Below are positions 15,110 to 23,038 of a DNA stretch of 64,000 nt, one piece after another. Every line of letters begins with the position of its first letter. Positions within the stretch are counted from its first letter, which is position 1. This stretch comes from Dawidia cretensis (lineage in GTDB: Bacteria; Bacteroidota; Bacteroidia; Cytophagales; Cyclobacteriaceae), in NCBI RefSeq assembly GCF_018598175.1, contig NZ_JAHESE010000005.1:212098-276097 (forward strand), written 5' to 3'. The position numbers and the translations under genes are program-made. The notes under the pieces are model-generated. The model made no database searches and was not told where the DNA came from. It saw nothing but the letters and a program-made list of their open reading frames with translations.

Positions 15110-15928
15110 ATGGGAAAGACAATTTTTATTACAGGGGCCTCCAAGGGATTTGGTAAAATTTGGGCCGCTGCATTTTTGAAACGCGGCGATAAAGTAGTGG
15201 CCACCGCCCGCAACACCGAAGCATTGAACGACCTGGTAAAACAATATGGCGACGCGATCCTACCGCTGCAGCTTGACGTAACCGATCGCGCTCAATCGTT
15301 CGCCGCGATCAAGAAAGCAAAAGAACACTTCGGCCGCATCGACGTGCTCATCAACAACGCCGGCTTTGGACTCTTCGGCGCCGTAGAAGAAACAAGCGAA
15401 CAAGAGGCCCGTGCACAAATCGAAACCAACGTATTTGGTCTATTGTGGGTAACACAAGCCGTACTGCCCATCATGCGCGCACAACGTAGCGGCCACATCA
15501 TTCAGGTATCCAGTGTGTTGGGTATTGTCACGCTGCCCGTACTCGGATTATACAACGCCTCCAAATTCGCCGTCGAAGGATTAAGCGAAACACTGGCCTC
15601 TGAAGTCAAAGGCTTTGGCATCAACGTATCGCTGATCGAACCGAACGGCTTCTCGACCGATTGGGCTGGCGGCTCTGCCACGCACACGACACCGATGCCG
15701 GAATACGAACCCGTAAAAGCCGCGTTTCAGGCAGGTCTCACCGAAGACTCCTTCGGTAACCCAGAGGCTACCGTTGATGCGGTGCTGAAACTGGTCGACA
15801 GCCCCAAGCCGCCACTGCGCCTGTTCCTGGGTAAGGTAGCGTATCCGTTTGCTAAAAGCGTATATGCAGAACGCCTGGCTACCTGGGAGGAGTGGAAAGA
15901 CGTTGCCGAAAAAGCACACGGCAAGTAA
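15110..15928 (+). CDS. Short-chain dehydrogenase/reductase (classical SDR)
   Basis: This 272-residue Rossmann-fold oxidoreductase has the cofactor motif TGASKGFGK at residues 8-16, NNAGFGLFG near 79, catalytic Ser in IQVSSVLG and the Tyr-Lys pair in YNASK. The arginine in the second strand region (TARN) suggests NADP(H). It belongs to the same SDR subgroup as the gene at 20160 (shared GASKG, VFG, RAQRSGHI and YxASK/YxATK blocks). An AraC regulator follows 94 bases downstream and may control it. The substrate is unknown. Confidence 0.88.
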   Translation: MGKTIFITGASKGFGKIWAAAFLKRGDKVVATARNTEALNDLVKQYGDAILPLQLDVTDRAQSFAAIKKAKEHFGRIDVLINNAGFGLFGAVEETSEQEARAQIETNVFGLLWVTQAVLPIMRAQRSGHIIQVSSVLGIVTLPVLGLYNASKFAVEGLSETLASEVKGFGINVSLIEPNGFSTDWAGGSATHTTPMPEYEPVKAAFQAGLTEDSFGNPEATVDAVLKLVDSPKPPLRLFLGKVAYPFAKSVYAERLATWEEWKDVAEKAHGK

Positions 15929-16022
15929 ACTAAAAAACAAAATCCCTGGTTTTATGCGGGATGGTCGCCCCTGGTTGATGTGGTTCTCCAGGGGCGTTAC
16001 CGTTACATTAATCTTTACCTGC

Positions 16023-16919
16023 ATGAAACATTTTAAGAGTCTCGGCGCCCTACACGCTGAATTTGGTTTCGCACCACCCAACCATCCGCTCCTGGCATTA
16101 TACCGATGTAATCACGACTGCTCGCTTGGGGGCAGGGAGTTTACCAGCGACTTCTATAATATTGGTTTTAAAAAATTGAAGTCGGGTGTATTCCTCTATG
16201 GCAGAACGCGATATGATCATGACAACGGTACCATGTCGTTTGTCAAACCCCGGCAGGTTATAGAAATGAGAAACCTCGAAATGGAAGACGATGGATTCAT
16301 CATTTCATTTCACGAAGACTTTCTCAACGGCCACCCACTCCACGCAGAGATCAAAAAATATAGCTTCTTCGAATACGAGTCCAACGAGGCACTACATCTC
16401 ACGCCGCAGGAAGAACGCATCATCTGGGATCTCTATGAAAAAATCGTCCTCGAATATTCCCAACACCAGGACGACTCGAGCCGCGACATCATTCTTTCCC
16501 ACATCGACTCGATTCTCAAATACTCCCAGCGCTTCTACAAGCGTCAGTTTATTCATCGCGTAGAAGTATCGGGTAAAACCGCGTCACGCTTCAACGAGAG
16601 CCTGGTGGCATATTTCGCCAATGGCAACCTGCCAGACAAAGGCTTTCCCACGGTGAAGCTCATGGCCGATATGCTACACTTGTCGCCACGTTACCTCAGC
16701 GACGTGCTCAAACAGGAGACAGGCAAGACCGCCCTGGAATTGATACACCTCTTCCTGATGTCGGAAGCCAAAAACCTGTTGACTGCCTCTGACACCAGCG
16801 TATCAGAAATAGCCTACACCCTTGGGTTTGAAAACCTGCCCTACTTCTCTCGACTGTTTAAAAAAGAAGTAGGCATTACGCCAGTGCAATACAAAAAACA
16901 TAGTCTGTCGCTGGCGTAA
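16023..16919 (+). CDS. AraC-family transcriptional regulator
   Basis: Starting at ATG 16023 gives 298 residues (MKHFKSLGALHAEFGF), with a cupin-like N-terminal sensing domain (about 1-160) and an AraC HTH pair at about 195-295. The HTHs are VKLMADMLHLSPRYLSDVLK and VSEIAYTLGFENLPYFSRLF, followed by the closing KKEVGITPVQYKK. The frame is open from 15849, but the upstream part would overlap the SDR and has no domain character. It lies between an SDR and a methyltransferase on the same strand; AraC proteins of this type usually control an adjacent oxidoreductase in Bacteroidota. The effector is unknown. Confidence 0.88.
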   Translation: MKHFKSLGALHAEFGFAPPNHPLLALYRCNHDCSLGGREFTSDFYNIGFKKLKSGVFLYGRTRYDHDNGTMSFVKPRQVIEMRNLEMEDDGFIISFHEDFLNGHPLHAEIKKYSFFEYESNEALHLTPQEERIIWDLYEKIVLEYSQHQDDSSRDIILSHIDSILKYSQRFYKRQFIHRVEVSGKTASRFNESLVAYFANGNLPDKGFPTVKLMADMLHLSPRYLSDVLKQETGKTALELIHLFLMSEAKNLLTASDTSVSEIAYTLGFENLPYFSRLFKKEVGITPVQYKKHSLSLA

Positions 16920-16940
16920 CCGCCAACAATCTCGCTACCC

Positions 16941-17603
16941 ATGACAGACGAAGAATTAAAGAACATCGCTGACCAGCTCAAAGGCCCACACGGCACGAAG
17001 GGTATAGACATGGCCGCGATGATGCACGAGACCAACATCGGCATGACGCTGAGCGCAATCGAATCACTGGCGATCGCAGATCATGACACAATTCTGGAGT
17101 TGGGTCACGGCAACGCTGGACACTTAAAGTACATACTCGACGAGCATCCTGCCTCACACTATCACGGGCTGGAAACATCGACGTTGATGCACGAAGAAGC
17201 CCAGACAATAAACCAGACCTATAGCACCGCAGGTCAGGCTACCTTTTGCCTATACGATGGCACCAACATTCCCTTCGACGAAAGCTCATTCGACAAAATA
17301 TTCACGGTTAACACGCTGTATTTTTGGGTCAATCCCCTAGACCTACTGTCGTCATTGCACCGCGTGCTCAAACCCGGCGGTAGACTTAGCATCACCTTCG
17401 CGCAAAAAAGTTTTATGGAGACATTGCCGTTCACGCGCTTTGGCTTCGAACTGTACGATACAGAAAAGGCGAAGGCCCTAATTGCACAAACGCCCTTTAC
17501 AATTGTAGATACTCTCACAAAAACGGACAAGGTAAAAAACAAGCTTGGCGAACTGGTAGACCGCGCGTATACAACACTGATAGTCACAAAACGTGCATCG
17601 TAG
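16941..17603 (+). CDS. Class I SAM-dependent methyltransferase
   Basis: This 220-residue Rossmann-type methyltransferase has the SAM-binding motif I LELGHGNAGHLKYIL near residues 51-65, the acidic end of strand 2 in YHGLETS, motif II around FDKIFTVNTLYFW and motif III LKPGGRLSITFA. This is the Methyltransf_11 pattern found in UbiE-like and small-molecule methyltransferases. It follows the AraC gene by 21 bases, so it may be cotranscribed. It converges with the CobW-like gene, with 12 bases between stops. The substrate is not predictable. Confidence 0.87.
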   Translation: MTDEELKNIADQLKGPHGTKGIDMAAMMHETNIGMTLSAIESLAIADHDTILELGHGNAGHLKYILDEHPASHYHGLETSTLMHEEAQTINQTYSTAGQATFCLYDGTNIPFDESSFDKIFTVNTLYFWVNPLDLLSSLHRVLKPGGRLSITFAQKSFMETLPFTRFGFELYDTEKAKALIAQTPFTIVDTLTKTDKVKNKLGELVDRAYTTLIVTKRAS

Positions 17604-17615
17604 TAAAACATGGTC

Positions 17616-18824
17616 TCAGAGTGGCCAGGGATCATTAAAAATACCTCCTTCTAAATAGTGCGAGACTTCCGCGTCATCGCAAAGACATTTCTCCAGACCA
17701 TTCGTAATAAGGATGACGTTTAACTCCTGACCAATGATCACTAGTTCATTGAGACGGTCGCCCCAGGTAGCATGCCACTTCTTTTGCAGCACGAGTTTGT
17801 TCTCCTGATAAACAGGATGCTTCATTCGCGCCGCTCGCGGCACAGATGCCCACCACTTACCATATATTTCTGCTTTAGAAGAGCCACCCGCCTGGCTCCA
17901 CAACAAAGCATCGTCCGCACGCGAGGCCATCCAGAAGATACCCTTACTGCGAAGTATGTTACCAGGCCAGTCATGCTGAATATAATTCCAGAGTCGCACC
18001 GGATGGAACGGCCGATGATCACGAAAAACAAACGAGTTGATGCCGTACTCTTTCGTCTCAGGTGTATGTACATTGTTTAATTCACGAATCCAGCCCGCAT
18101 CTTGCGAAGCCTTTTCATAATCAAACAGCCCGGTGTTAAAGATGTTTCGTGTGTCCACTTTTCCAAATGACGTATGAACAATCCGTGCCCCGGGATTAAA
18201 TCGGGTAAGAATGGCTTTCACCAACGCAAGGTCCGTGGGCGATACGAGGTCTGTTTTATTTAATATGATAACATTCGCAAACTCAATCTGCTCGGTTAAC
18301 AATCCAACAATGCTTCTACGGTCCTCAGCATCATCCGTCATCTGGCGATCGTGCACGGTATCCGCGCTACCAAAGTCTTTCAGAAAATTATAAGCATCTA
18401 CCACCGTTACGAGTGTGTCAAGTTGCGTCATATCCGCCAGGTCATTACCTGTATCCCCAGTTTCAAACGTAAATGTCTGCGCGACGGGTATAGGCTCTGA
18501 AATACCCGTACTCTCAATAAGGAGGTAATCAAACGTACGTTGGCGGGCCAATACGCTTACCTCGCGAATCAGATCTTCACGTAAGGTGCAGCAAATACAA
18601 CCGTTACTCATTTCCACCAACTTTTCTTCCGTGCGCGAAAGTTTAATCTCATTCTTGATCAGACGGGCGTCTATATTCACCTCGCTCATATCGTTTACAA
18701 TCACAGCCACCTTCAGACCTTCCCGGTTATGCAGTACGTAATTCAGTAACGTTGTTTTACCCGCACCCAAAAAACCACTGAGCACGGTCACCGGTAGCTT
18801 CCGGGGCTTAAACATATTTATCAT
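17616..18824 (-). CDS. CobW/COG0523-family GTPase, putative zinc metallochaperone (ZigA/YciC type)
   Basis: This 402-residue P-loop GTPase has Walker [10 protein letters not shown] at residues 17-25, the family's metal-binding CxCC (GCICC, Cys76, Cys78, Cys79), [11 protein letters not shown], and NKTD for guanine recognition. The C-terminal CobW_C domain covers about 255-395. COG0523 proteins deliver zinc to client enzymes during zinc shortage. The gene starts 19 bases after the DUF3299 gene and so lies in one operon with it, driven from a promoter covered by two Fur/Zur-like dyads (19348-19385). The zinc role is inferred from family and operator; cobalt or nitrile-hydratase roles of other CobW members fit this context less well. 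Confidence 0.86.
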   Translation of the reverse strand: MINMFKPRKLPVTVLSGFLGAGKTTLLNYVLHNREGLKVAVIVNDMSEVNIDARLIKNEIKLSRTEEKLVEMSNGCICCTLREDLIREVSVLARQRTFDYLLIESTGISEPIPVAQTFTFETGDTGNDLADMTQLDTLVTVVDAYNFLKDFGSADTVHDRQMTDDAEDRRSIVGLLTEQIEFANVIILNKTDLVSPTDLALVKAILTRFNPGARIVHTSFGKVDTRNIFNTGLFDYEKASQDAGWIRELNNVHTPETKEYGINSFVFRDHRPFHPVRLWNYIQHDWPGNILRSKGIFWMASRADDALLWSQAGGSSKAEIYGKWWASVPRAARMKHPVYQENKLVLQKKWHATWGDRLNELVIIGQELNVILITNGLEKCLCDDAEVSHYLEGGIFNDPWPL

Positions 18825-18843
18825 ATAATAATTGGAGTAGTCA

Positions 18844-19323
18844 TTAAGGAATTATCAGCTCGGCGTCCTTTAGAATAAAGTTCATGTGGTTGACATCGTT
18901 GGTGTTAAGCACGAGCTTTCCAGAGACCTGCAACACCTGGTCTGTCTTAAAACGCGGAGGTTTGGTACGAAAATGTATTTCAGCAACAGACTCAGGACCT
19001 GCCCCGCCACAGAAAAAACAGGCTGAATAGGGAAACTTAGAAAGAATAATAACGTTCTTCTCCTCGAGGTCCAATGGCATATAATGTCCCTTCAGCAAAA
19101 CTTCCTGGTTTTCATACTGTCGCATACGAGCATCGAATGCCGGCACGAGAAAGGATTCGTTGTACTCTTTAAAGAAGCGCTGGGAGTATTTTACCTGACT
19201 GAATAATGCCCAACCGTTTGTCACAGGTGGCGGAATCTGCCCCAAGGCAACAAAGCCAGCGCTGAAACACAAGAGCACCCCCGTCCATAGCGTTTGCACG
19301 CGACGCTGAAACCATCTTCCCAT
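18844..19323 (-). CDS. Exported DUF3299-like protein, first gene of the CobW operon
   Basis: This 159-residue protein has an N-terminal hydrophobic signal ([19 protein letters not shown]), so it acts in the periplasm or on the surface. The mature part is beta-rich with a conserved-looking [19 protein letters not shown], a Cys pair in [16 protein letters not shown] and a C-terminal [19 protein letters not shown]. This fits DUF3299, a small exported family often found near metal-uptake genes. The Cys pair may bind metal or be redox-active. The predicted -7 box (19361-19368, minus strand) gives a 5' UTR of about 32 bases. The biochemical function is not known. Confidence 0.75.
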   Translation of the reverse strand: MGRWFQRRVQTLWTGVLLCFSAGFVALGQIPPPVTNGWALFSQVKYSQRFFKEYNESFLVPAFDARMRQYENQEVLLKGHYMPLDLEEKNVIILSKFPYSACFFCGGAGPESVAEIHFRTKPPRFKTDQVLQVSGKLVLNTNDVNHMNFILKDAELIIP

Positions 19324-19347
19324 TCTTCACAAGATTAGAATATATAC

Positions 19348-19411
19348 CGCAACACAGTTGCAAATATATGTGCAACTGTGTTGCAATTGCAAAGCCAATC
19401 TTATATTTTTG
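19348..19411. promoter_or_regulatory. Divergent promoters covered by two Fur/Zur-like dyads
   Basis: Dyad 1 (19348-19362) reads GCAAC-ACA-GTTGC in its core; dyad 2 (19371-19385) is a perfect TGCAAC-TGT-GTTGCA. The two are also a 14-base inverted repeat of each other around an 8-base spacer. Rightward promoter: TTG 19381-19383, 20 bases, TATTTTTG 19404-19411; dyad 2 overlaps its TTG. Leftward promoter: TTG at 19392-19390, 21 bases, TATATTTG at 19368-19361; dyad 1 covers its start site and dyad 2 its spacer. This is the geometry of a repressor acting on both sides. Confidence 0.72.
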
Positions 19412-19425
19412 TTTTAGATCCTGTT

Positions 19426-19464
19426 TGCCAGGAGGCCAATAGACGACTGTTTATTGGCCTGGCA
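19426..19464 (+). promoter_or_regulatory. Strong hairpin in the 5' UTR of the His-rich lipoprotein
   Basis: Between the predicted start site (about 19417) and the ATG at 19493, bases 19434-19444 pair with 19449-19459 around a GACT loop. A 3-base bulge (19431-19433) follows, and then 19426-19430 pair with 19460-19464: 16 pairs, one of them G-T. There is no T-run after it, so it is not a terminator. It could be an mRNA stabiliser or a regulatory element. Confidence 0.5.
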
Positions 19465-19492
19465 GCAGTATGTGTCTCTTTGAGCTAGCTAT

Positions 19493-19879
19493 ATGAAAAA
19501 TCGCACGTTAATGCTTACTAGTCTAGTAATAACCGCCTGCAGTGGCGGTCGTGGCAACGATGTTATTATGGAAGAAGCCGCACATATTCATAACGAAACA
19601 ATGGCCATCGCGGTTCTCGTAGAGAAGGCAATAAATAACGGCGAAGCAGATTCAATGAACACGATCTCAAATGACTCGATCGTCCACTGGCGACAACTAT
19701 TTGAAGCATGGGAAGGAGATGTTGTCGAAGTTCCTGGTAACGAAACACATCACACCCATGCGGGTGGCAACCACCATCATGATCATACGCCACCGGATGT
19801 TACGCCTGAGCAAATGCTGGAAATACAGAGAACATTAGCAAAGCGTATGTATGATCTCTCTCGACGAATACACCCCTAA
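19493..19879 (+). CDS. Histidine-rich lipoprotein, putative zinc binder
   Basis: This 128-residue protein has a short leader with an ITAC lipobox (Cys16), then a helical Glu/Ala/Asn-rich part. A histidine cluster lies at residues 86-98 (HHTHAGGNHHHDH: seven His in 13 residues plus Asp). It ends in a helix, PEQMLEIQRTLAKRMYDLSR. His clusters of this kind bind zinc in ZIP, CDF and ZnuA-type proteins. The gene is divergent from the DUF3299/CobW operon and shares its dyad-covered promoter region, so joint induction by zinc shortage is likely. It may capture zinc at the cell surface or in the periplasm. No homologue of known function comes to mind. Confidence 0.78.
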   Translation: MKNRTLMLTSLVITACSGGRGNDVIMEEAAHIHNETMAIAVLVEKAINNGEADSMNTISNDSIVHWRQLFEAWEGDVVEVPGNETHHTHAGGNHHHDHTPPDVTPEQMLEIQRTLAKRMYDLSRRIHP

Positions 19880-20103
19880 CGGTAACGCCGCATAACGCCC
19901 GTGCGTCCACCAGCACGTCCATCTCCTTATCAAATCGGGCTACCAGGCCAGCTGCATCATCTATGGAACGTCGTTATTTCGACGACCCTACATTCGGGTG
20001 GCTAGAGGAACTTCGGCATCCACCACGTTCTTGTCTTTACCGATGGTTTGAATTCTGCAAGTATCGCTTTCATTCCCGCAAGGTGGTCCCGACGCCGGCC
20101 CAC

Positions 20104-20111
20104 TACCTTTG
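20104..20111 (+). promoter_or_regulatory. -7 box TACCTTTG before the second SDR
   Basis: An exact match to TAnnTTTG, 48 bases before the ATG at 20160. No TTG lies at the expected distance upstream, so confidence is moderate. The rest of 19880-20159 shows no gene. Confidence 0.4.
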
Positions 20112-20159
20112 AATCATCAAAAGCAGCTGCAGTTATAACACTAAAAACATTCAAAGAAG

Positions 20160-21005
20160 ATGAAAACAAAAGTATGGTTTGTAACAGGAGCCTCGAAAGG
20201 ACTGGGGCTAGCGTTAGTGCATGCGTTATTGCATAAAGGATATCAGGTAGCGGCCACATCGCGTAAGCTGGCTGAGCTCAAAGCTGCCGTGCCCGAGGGA
20301 AGTGCGGATGCCTTCCTGCCATTGGAAGTCGACTTGCTAAAAGAAGACATCGTTCGCAAGGCGATCGATGCCACGCGCGCCAAATTTGGTGAGATAGATG
20401 TCGTCGTGAACAACGCCGGCTATGGGTTAGTAGGAGGCCTGGAAGAGCTGACCGACGCCGAGGCACGCACAAACTTTGACGTAAACGTATTTGGCGCATT
20501 AAACGTCATTCGTCAGGCACTGCCGTACCTGCGTGCGCAACGGTCGGGTCACATCTTTAACATTGCTTCCATTGGCGGCTTTACCGGCAGCTTTCCAGGC
20601 TTCGGCATCTATTGCGCCACCAAGTTTGCCATGCATGGCTTTACAGAGTCGCTCGCCGATGAGATAAAAGAGTTTGGCGTCAAGGCAACGGTGGTATCGC
20701 CGGGGTACTTCCGCACCAACTTCCTGGAGTCTTCGTCGCTGGCGGTGCCGCAGCATCCCATCGAAGCCTATAAGGCCGTGCGCGAAATGCAGACGTTGCA
20801 TGAAAGTAGCATCAAAGGAAACCAGGCGGGCGACCCCGTCAAAGCGGCCGAGGTGTTGATCCAGGTAGCCGAGCAGGCCGAGTCGGTACTGCACCTGTTC
20901 CTGGGGCCGGATGCCTATGGCCTGGCCGAAAAGAAGATGGAGCAAGTGAAGAAAGACATGGAGGCCGTTCGTACCCTGGCAACAGCAACAAACCTGGACA
21001 AATAA
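20160..21005 (+). CDS. Short-chain dehydrogenase/reductase (classical SDR)
   Basis: This 281-residue Rossmann oxidoreductase has TGASKGLGL at residues 9-17, NNAGYGLVGG near 80, the catalytic Ser in FNIASIGG and the Tyr-Lys pair in YCATK. An Arg after the second strand (TSRK) suggests NADP(H). It is closely related in layout to the SDR at 15110 and probably arose by duplication; the two lie 5 kb apart with the metal locus between them. The ATG at 20160 is right at the Rossmann start. It stands alone and is followed by a probable terminator. The substrate is unknown. Confidence 0.88.
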   Translation: MKTKVWFVTGASKGLGLALVHALLHKGYQVAATSRKLAELKAAVPEGSADAFLPLEVDLLKEDIVRKAIDATRAKFGEIDVVVNNAGYGLVGGLEELTDAEARTNFDVNVFGALNVIRQALPYLRAQRSGHIFNIASIGGFTGSFPGFGIYCATKFAMHGFTESLADEIKEFGVKATVVSPGYFRTNFLESSSLAVPQHPIEAYKAVREMQTLHESSIKGNQAGDPVKAAEVLIQVAEQAESVLHLFLGPDAYGLAEKKMEQVKKDMEAVRTLATATNLDK

Positions 21006-21020
21006 AATTGTCCGCAAGAA

Positions 21021-21060
21021 TCCCCCGTGTGCCGAAGACGGCGCCCGGGGACTTCTTTTA
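21021..21060 (+). terminator. Probable terminator after the second SDR
   Basis: A G+C-rich hairpin: outer TCCCC (21021-21025) with GGGGA (21047-21051), inner GCCG (21031-21034) with CGGC (21039-21042) around an AAGA loop, followed by CTTCTTTT. The T-run is broken, so it may be weaker than the terminator at 180. Confidence 0.55.
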
Positions 21061-21205
21061 CTCTGCCGCCGATGTACACAATACAGTTATAGCGTTAGCC
21101 CCACGGCAGACGGCAACCGATTGAAAAATATTTTTGCAGTCCTGTCAAAAGAAGTACAAATCGCCTAATTTAGTGATGCCCCCATTTTTTTAACGGCGCG
21201 CCACC

Positions 21206-22891
21206 TTGACTAGCAGCAACACCGCAGATCTTGCCAACCTGTACCTCGGGCAACAATATCCACCTGCCACCCATTCTTCTGCCGTGCACGAGAGTACGCG
21301 GCACTGGTGCCAGAACACCCTATGGGGACAGTTGCTCTTCTTTGTCCGCAAGGTCGCTGCCCGAAGCGCCGGCAACATTCTGAACGCCGACGTATTGCTG
21401 GCCGGCGATAAAGCCGATCTGGTTGCCAACAGCCTGCGGCTGCAGGTACTACAACAAATCTTCGAACCCCTCACCGAAGGACTGGCACTGTTTGCCACCT
21501 ACGACTCTTATCCCACGCCCACCCAGTCCGTACCAGGACACCTGGTGTTTATGGCCATGGCCTACTCCGGCCTTACGCTGGAGCAAATGCAGCAAGCCGG
21601 CATCGAACAAACCGAACAAGAGTATCTCTCCTTCCTGCAAGCACAACGCGTTGGTGGACTCGGCGGCATACAACACAAAAGCACTTTACTGCGCCAGCCT
21701 TTAGATGCTACCAAAAGTCCTTCGCTCCAGGGCTACCTGTTTGTCAAAAGCCTGCAGGGCATGTTAGCCGACAATAACAAAAAGTTCTGGGACCCCAATA
21801 TATTCCTAAACTTCATCGTCAACTTCTTCTACAACGATATCGGTTGGTTTACCGCAACGCTTCGCCCCAACACCCGCCCGGAACACATTCCGGCTTCCCT
21901 TGCCGAGTACTTCGGCAGTCGAATCGGGCAGCTGCGCATGTTGCCGCCCCACGTCATTGATCAGTTTGAACGAGACGTTACCGACCCCAGCCGTGTCGCT
22001 CACTGCCTGAACATGTTCACGACCGAAGCAGACCAACAGGCGGGCCTCGCATTGCACCGCGCGTTATATACAGACTTGATCCAGCACGGTGAGTCCGTAA
22101 CCCAAAGCCGGTTTTTTCATCGCAAATACTTCCGGCTGTTTAGTCGCGAGGCCTATATTGAAATCACGCGCGAGGACCGGGTACTGGTTTATATACCGAT
22201 TTCCCCCGCCGGCAGCGAAATCCACACCCCGGATATAATGGTAGACGGTCAGGACTATCGGCTGGCTATGACGTTGCCCAATCCCGGTAATTACCCACCT
22301 ATCAAAGCAAAAGGTGTCCTGCGCAACTACCGGGTTATGCAAGTGCCATTTAACACCTGTGTGATATTCTTAGCCGAAGAAAAATTACTATACAGTCATT
22401 TTTTGGCCAACTGGGAGCTATTAGACGAGAAAGTGTTTCTCGACCACTTCACCCTGGATGGACACAACGACCCTGATAATTCCGGTATCGTTAAAATCGC
22501 ACTGGACGTACTGCGCGAGACAGATGCTCCCCTTGCCGCCCTGCACGCGAGCACGCTTAAGAAATTTTCGTTGGAACTGAACGGTCTATACCGCCTCACG
22601 TTGTCGGCCTCATGTGTACCCACTGAGTTGGATCGGGTAAAATCCCTGATGAAAGATCACGGTTTTGACGCTGTGCTCGGCCACGACGAGGTGCTGCTGG
22701 ATTTATTAAGCTTTATCAGCCTGGCCAATGCACACAATATATACGACACCTGTGTTATGCAACAATTGGGAAAACGCGTCGGCGTGGTCTTTCGTGAAGA
22801 AACGTTAGACGAGCTCTGCAAGCGCTTGCAAGATAAAAACATATACCTGATTCGATTTGATTCAGAATATACACTATCGACAGGTGTATAA
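21206..22891 (+). CDS. Protein of unknown function, TTG or GTG start
   Basis: This 561-residue soluble protein has no signal peptide or membrane helix that I can see. The composition is ordinary and codon use matches the neighbours, so it is a real gene. No ATG lies near the start. An in-frame stop at 21191 bounds the frame; TTG at 21206 and GTG at 21284 are the possible starts. The middle is rich in aromatics (ILNFIVNFFYNDIGWF-like stretch near 205-225), and the C-terminal part looks alpha/beta (LGKRVGVVFREETLDELCKR). I do not recognise a family. It stands alone between two unrelated genes on the same strand. Confidence 0.7.
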   Translation: MTSSNTADLANLYLGQQYPPATHSSAVHESTRHWCQNTLWGQLLFFVRKVAARSAGNILNADVLLAGDKADLVANSLRLQVLQQIFEPLTEGLALFATYDSYPTPTQSVPGHLVFMAMAYSGLTLEQMQQAGIEQTEQEYLSFLQAQRVGGLGGIQHKSTLLRQPLDATKSPSLQGYLFVKSLQGMLADNNKKFWDPNIFLNFIVNFFYNDIGWFTATLRPNTRPEHIPASLAEYFGSRIGQLRMLPPHVIDQFERDVTDPSRVAHCLNMFTTEADQQAGLALHRALYTDLIQHGESVTQSRFFHRKYFRLFSREAYIEITREDRVLVYIPISPAGSEIHTPDIMVDGQDYRLAMTLPNPGNYPPIKAKGVLRNYRVMQVPFNTCVIFLAEEKLLYSHFLANWELLDEKVFLDHFTLDGHNDPDNSGIVKIALDVLRETDAPLAALHASTLKKFSLELNGLYRLTLSASCVPTELDRVKSLMKDHGFDAVLGHDEVLLDLLSFISLANAHNIYDTCVMQQLGKRVGVVFREETLDELCKRLQDKNIYLIRFDSEYTLSTGV

Positions 22892-23038
22892 TTGACCGGC
22901 GGTGTTGTATTCTAAAATATTCTTGTTATACTTGAATTACGATCTTTCAAAAAAGTTAGAAGCTATAGGCTATAGGCATTCCGGAGTGCCCCGATAGTTG
23001 AATTATATTGTTTTATCCATCTTAATCTTAACTTGTGT

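Noticed and set aside
19381-19392. TTGCAATTGCAA palindrome as a third Zur-like box
   Set aside because: It overlaps the second dyad and lacks the N3 spacing of the two boxes; it is more likely an extension or chance.
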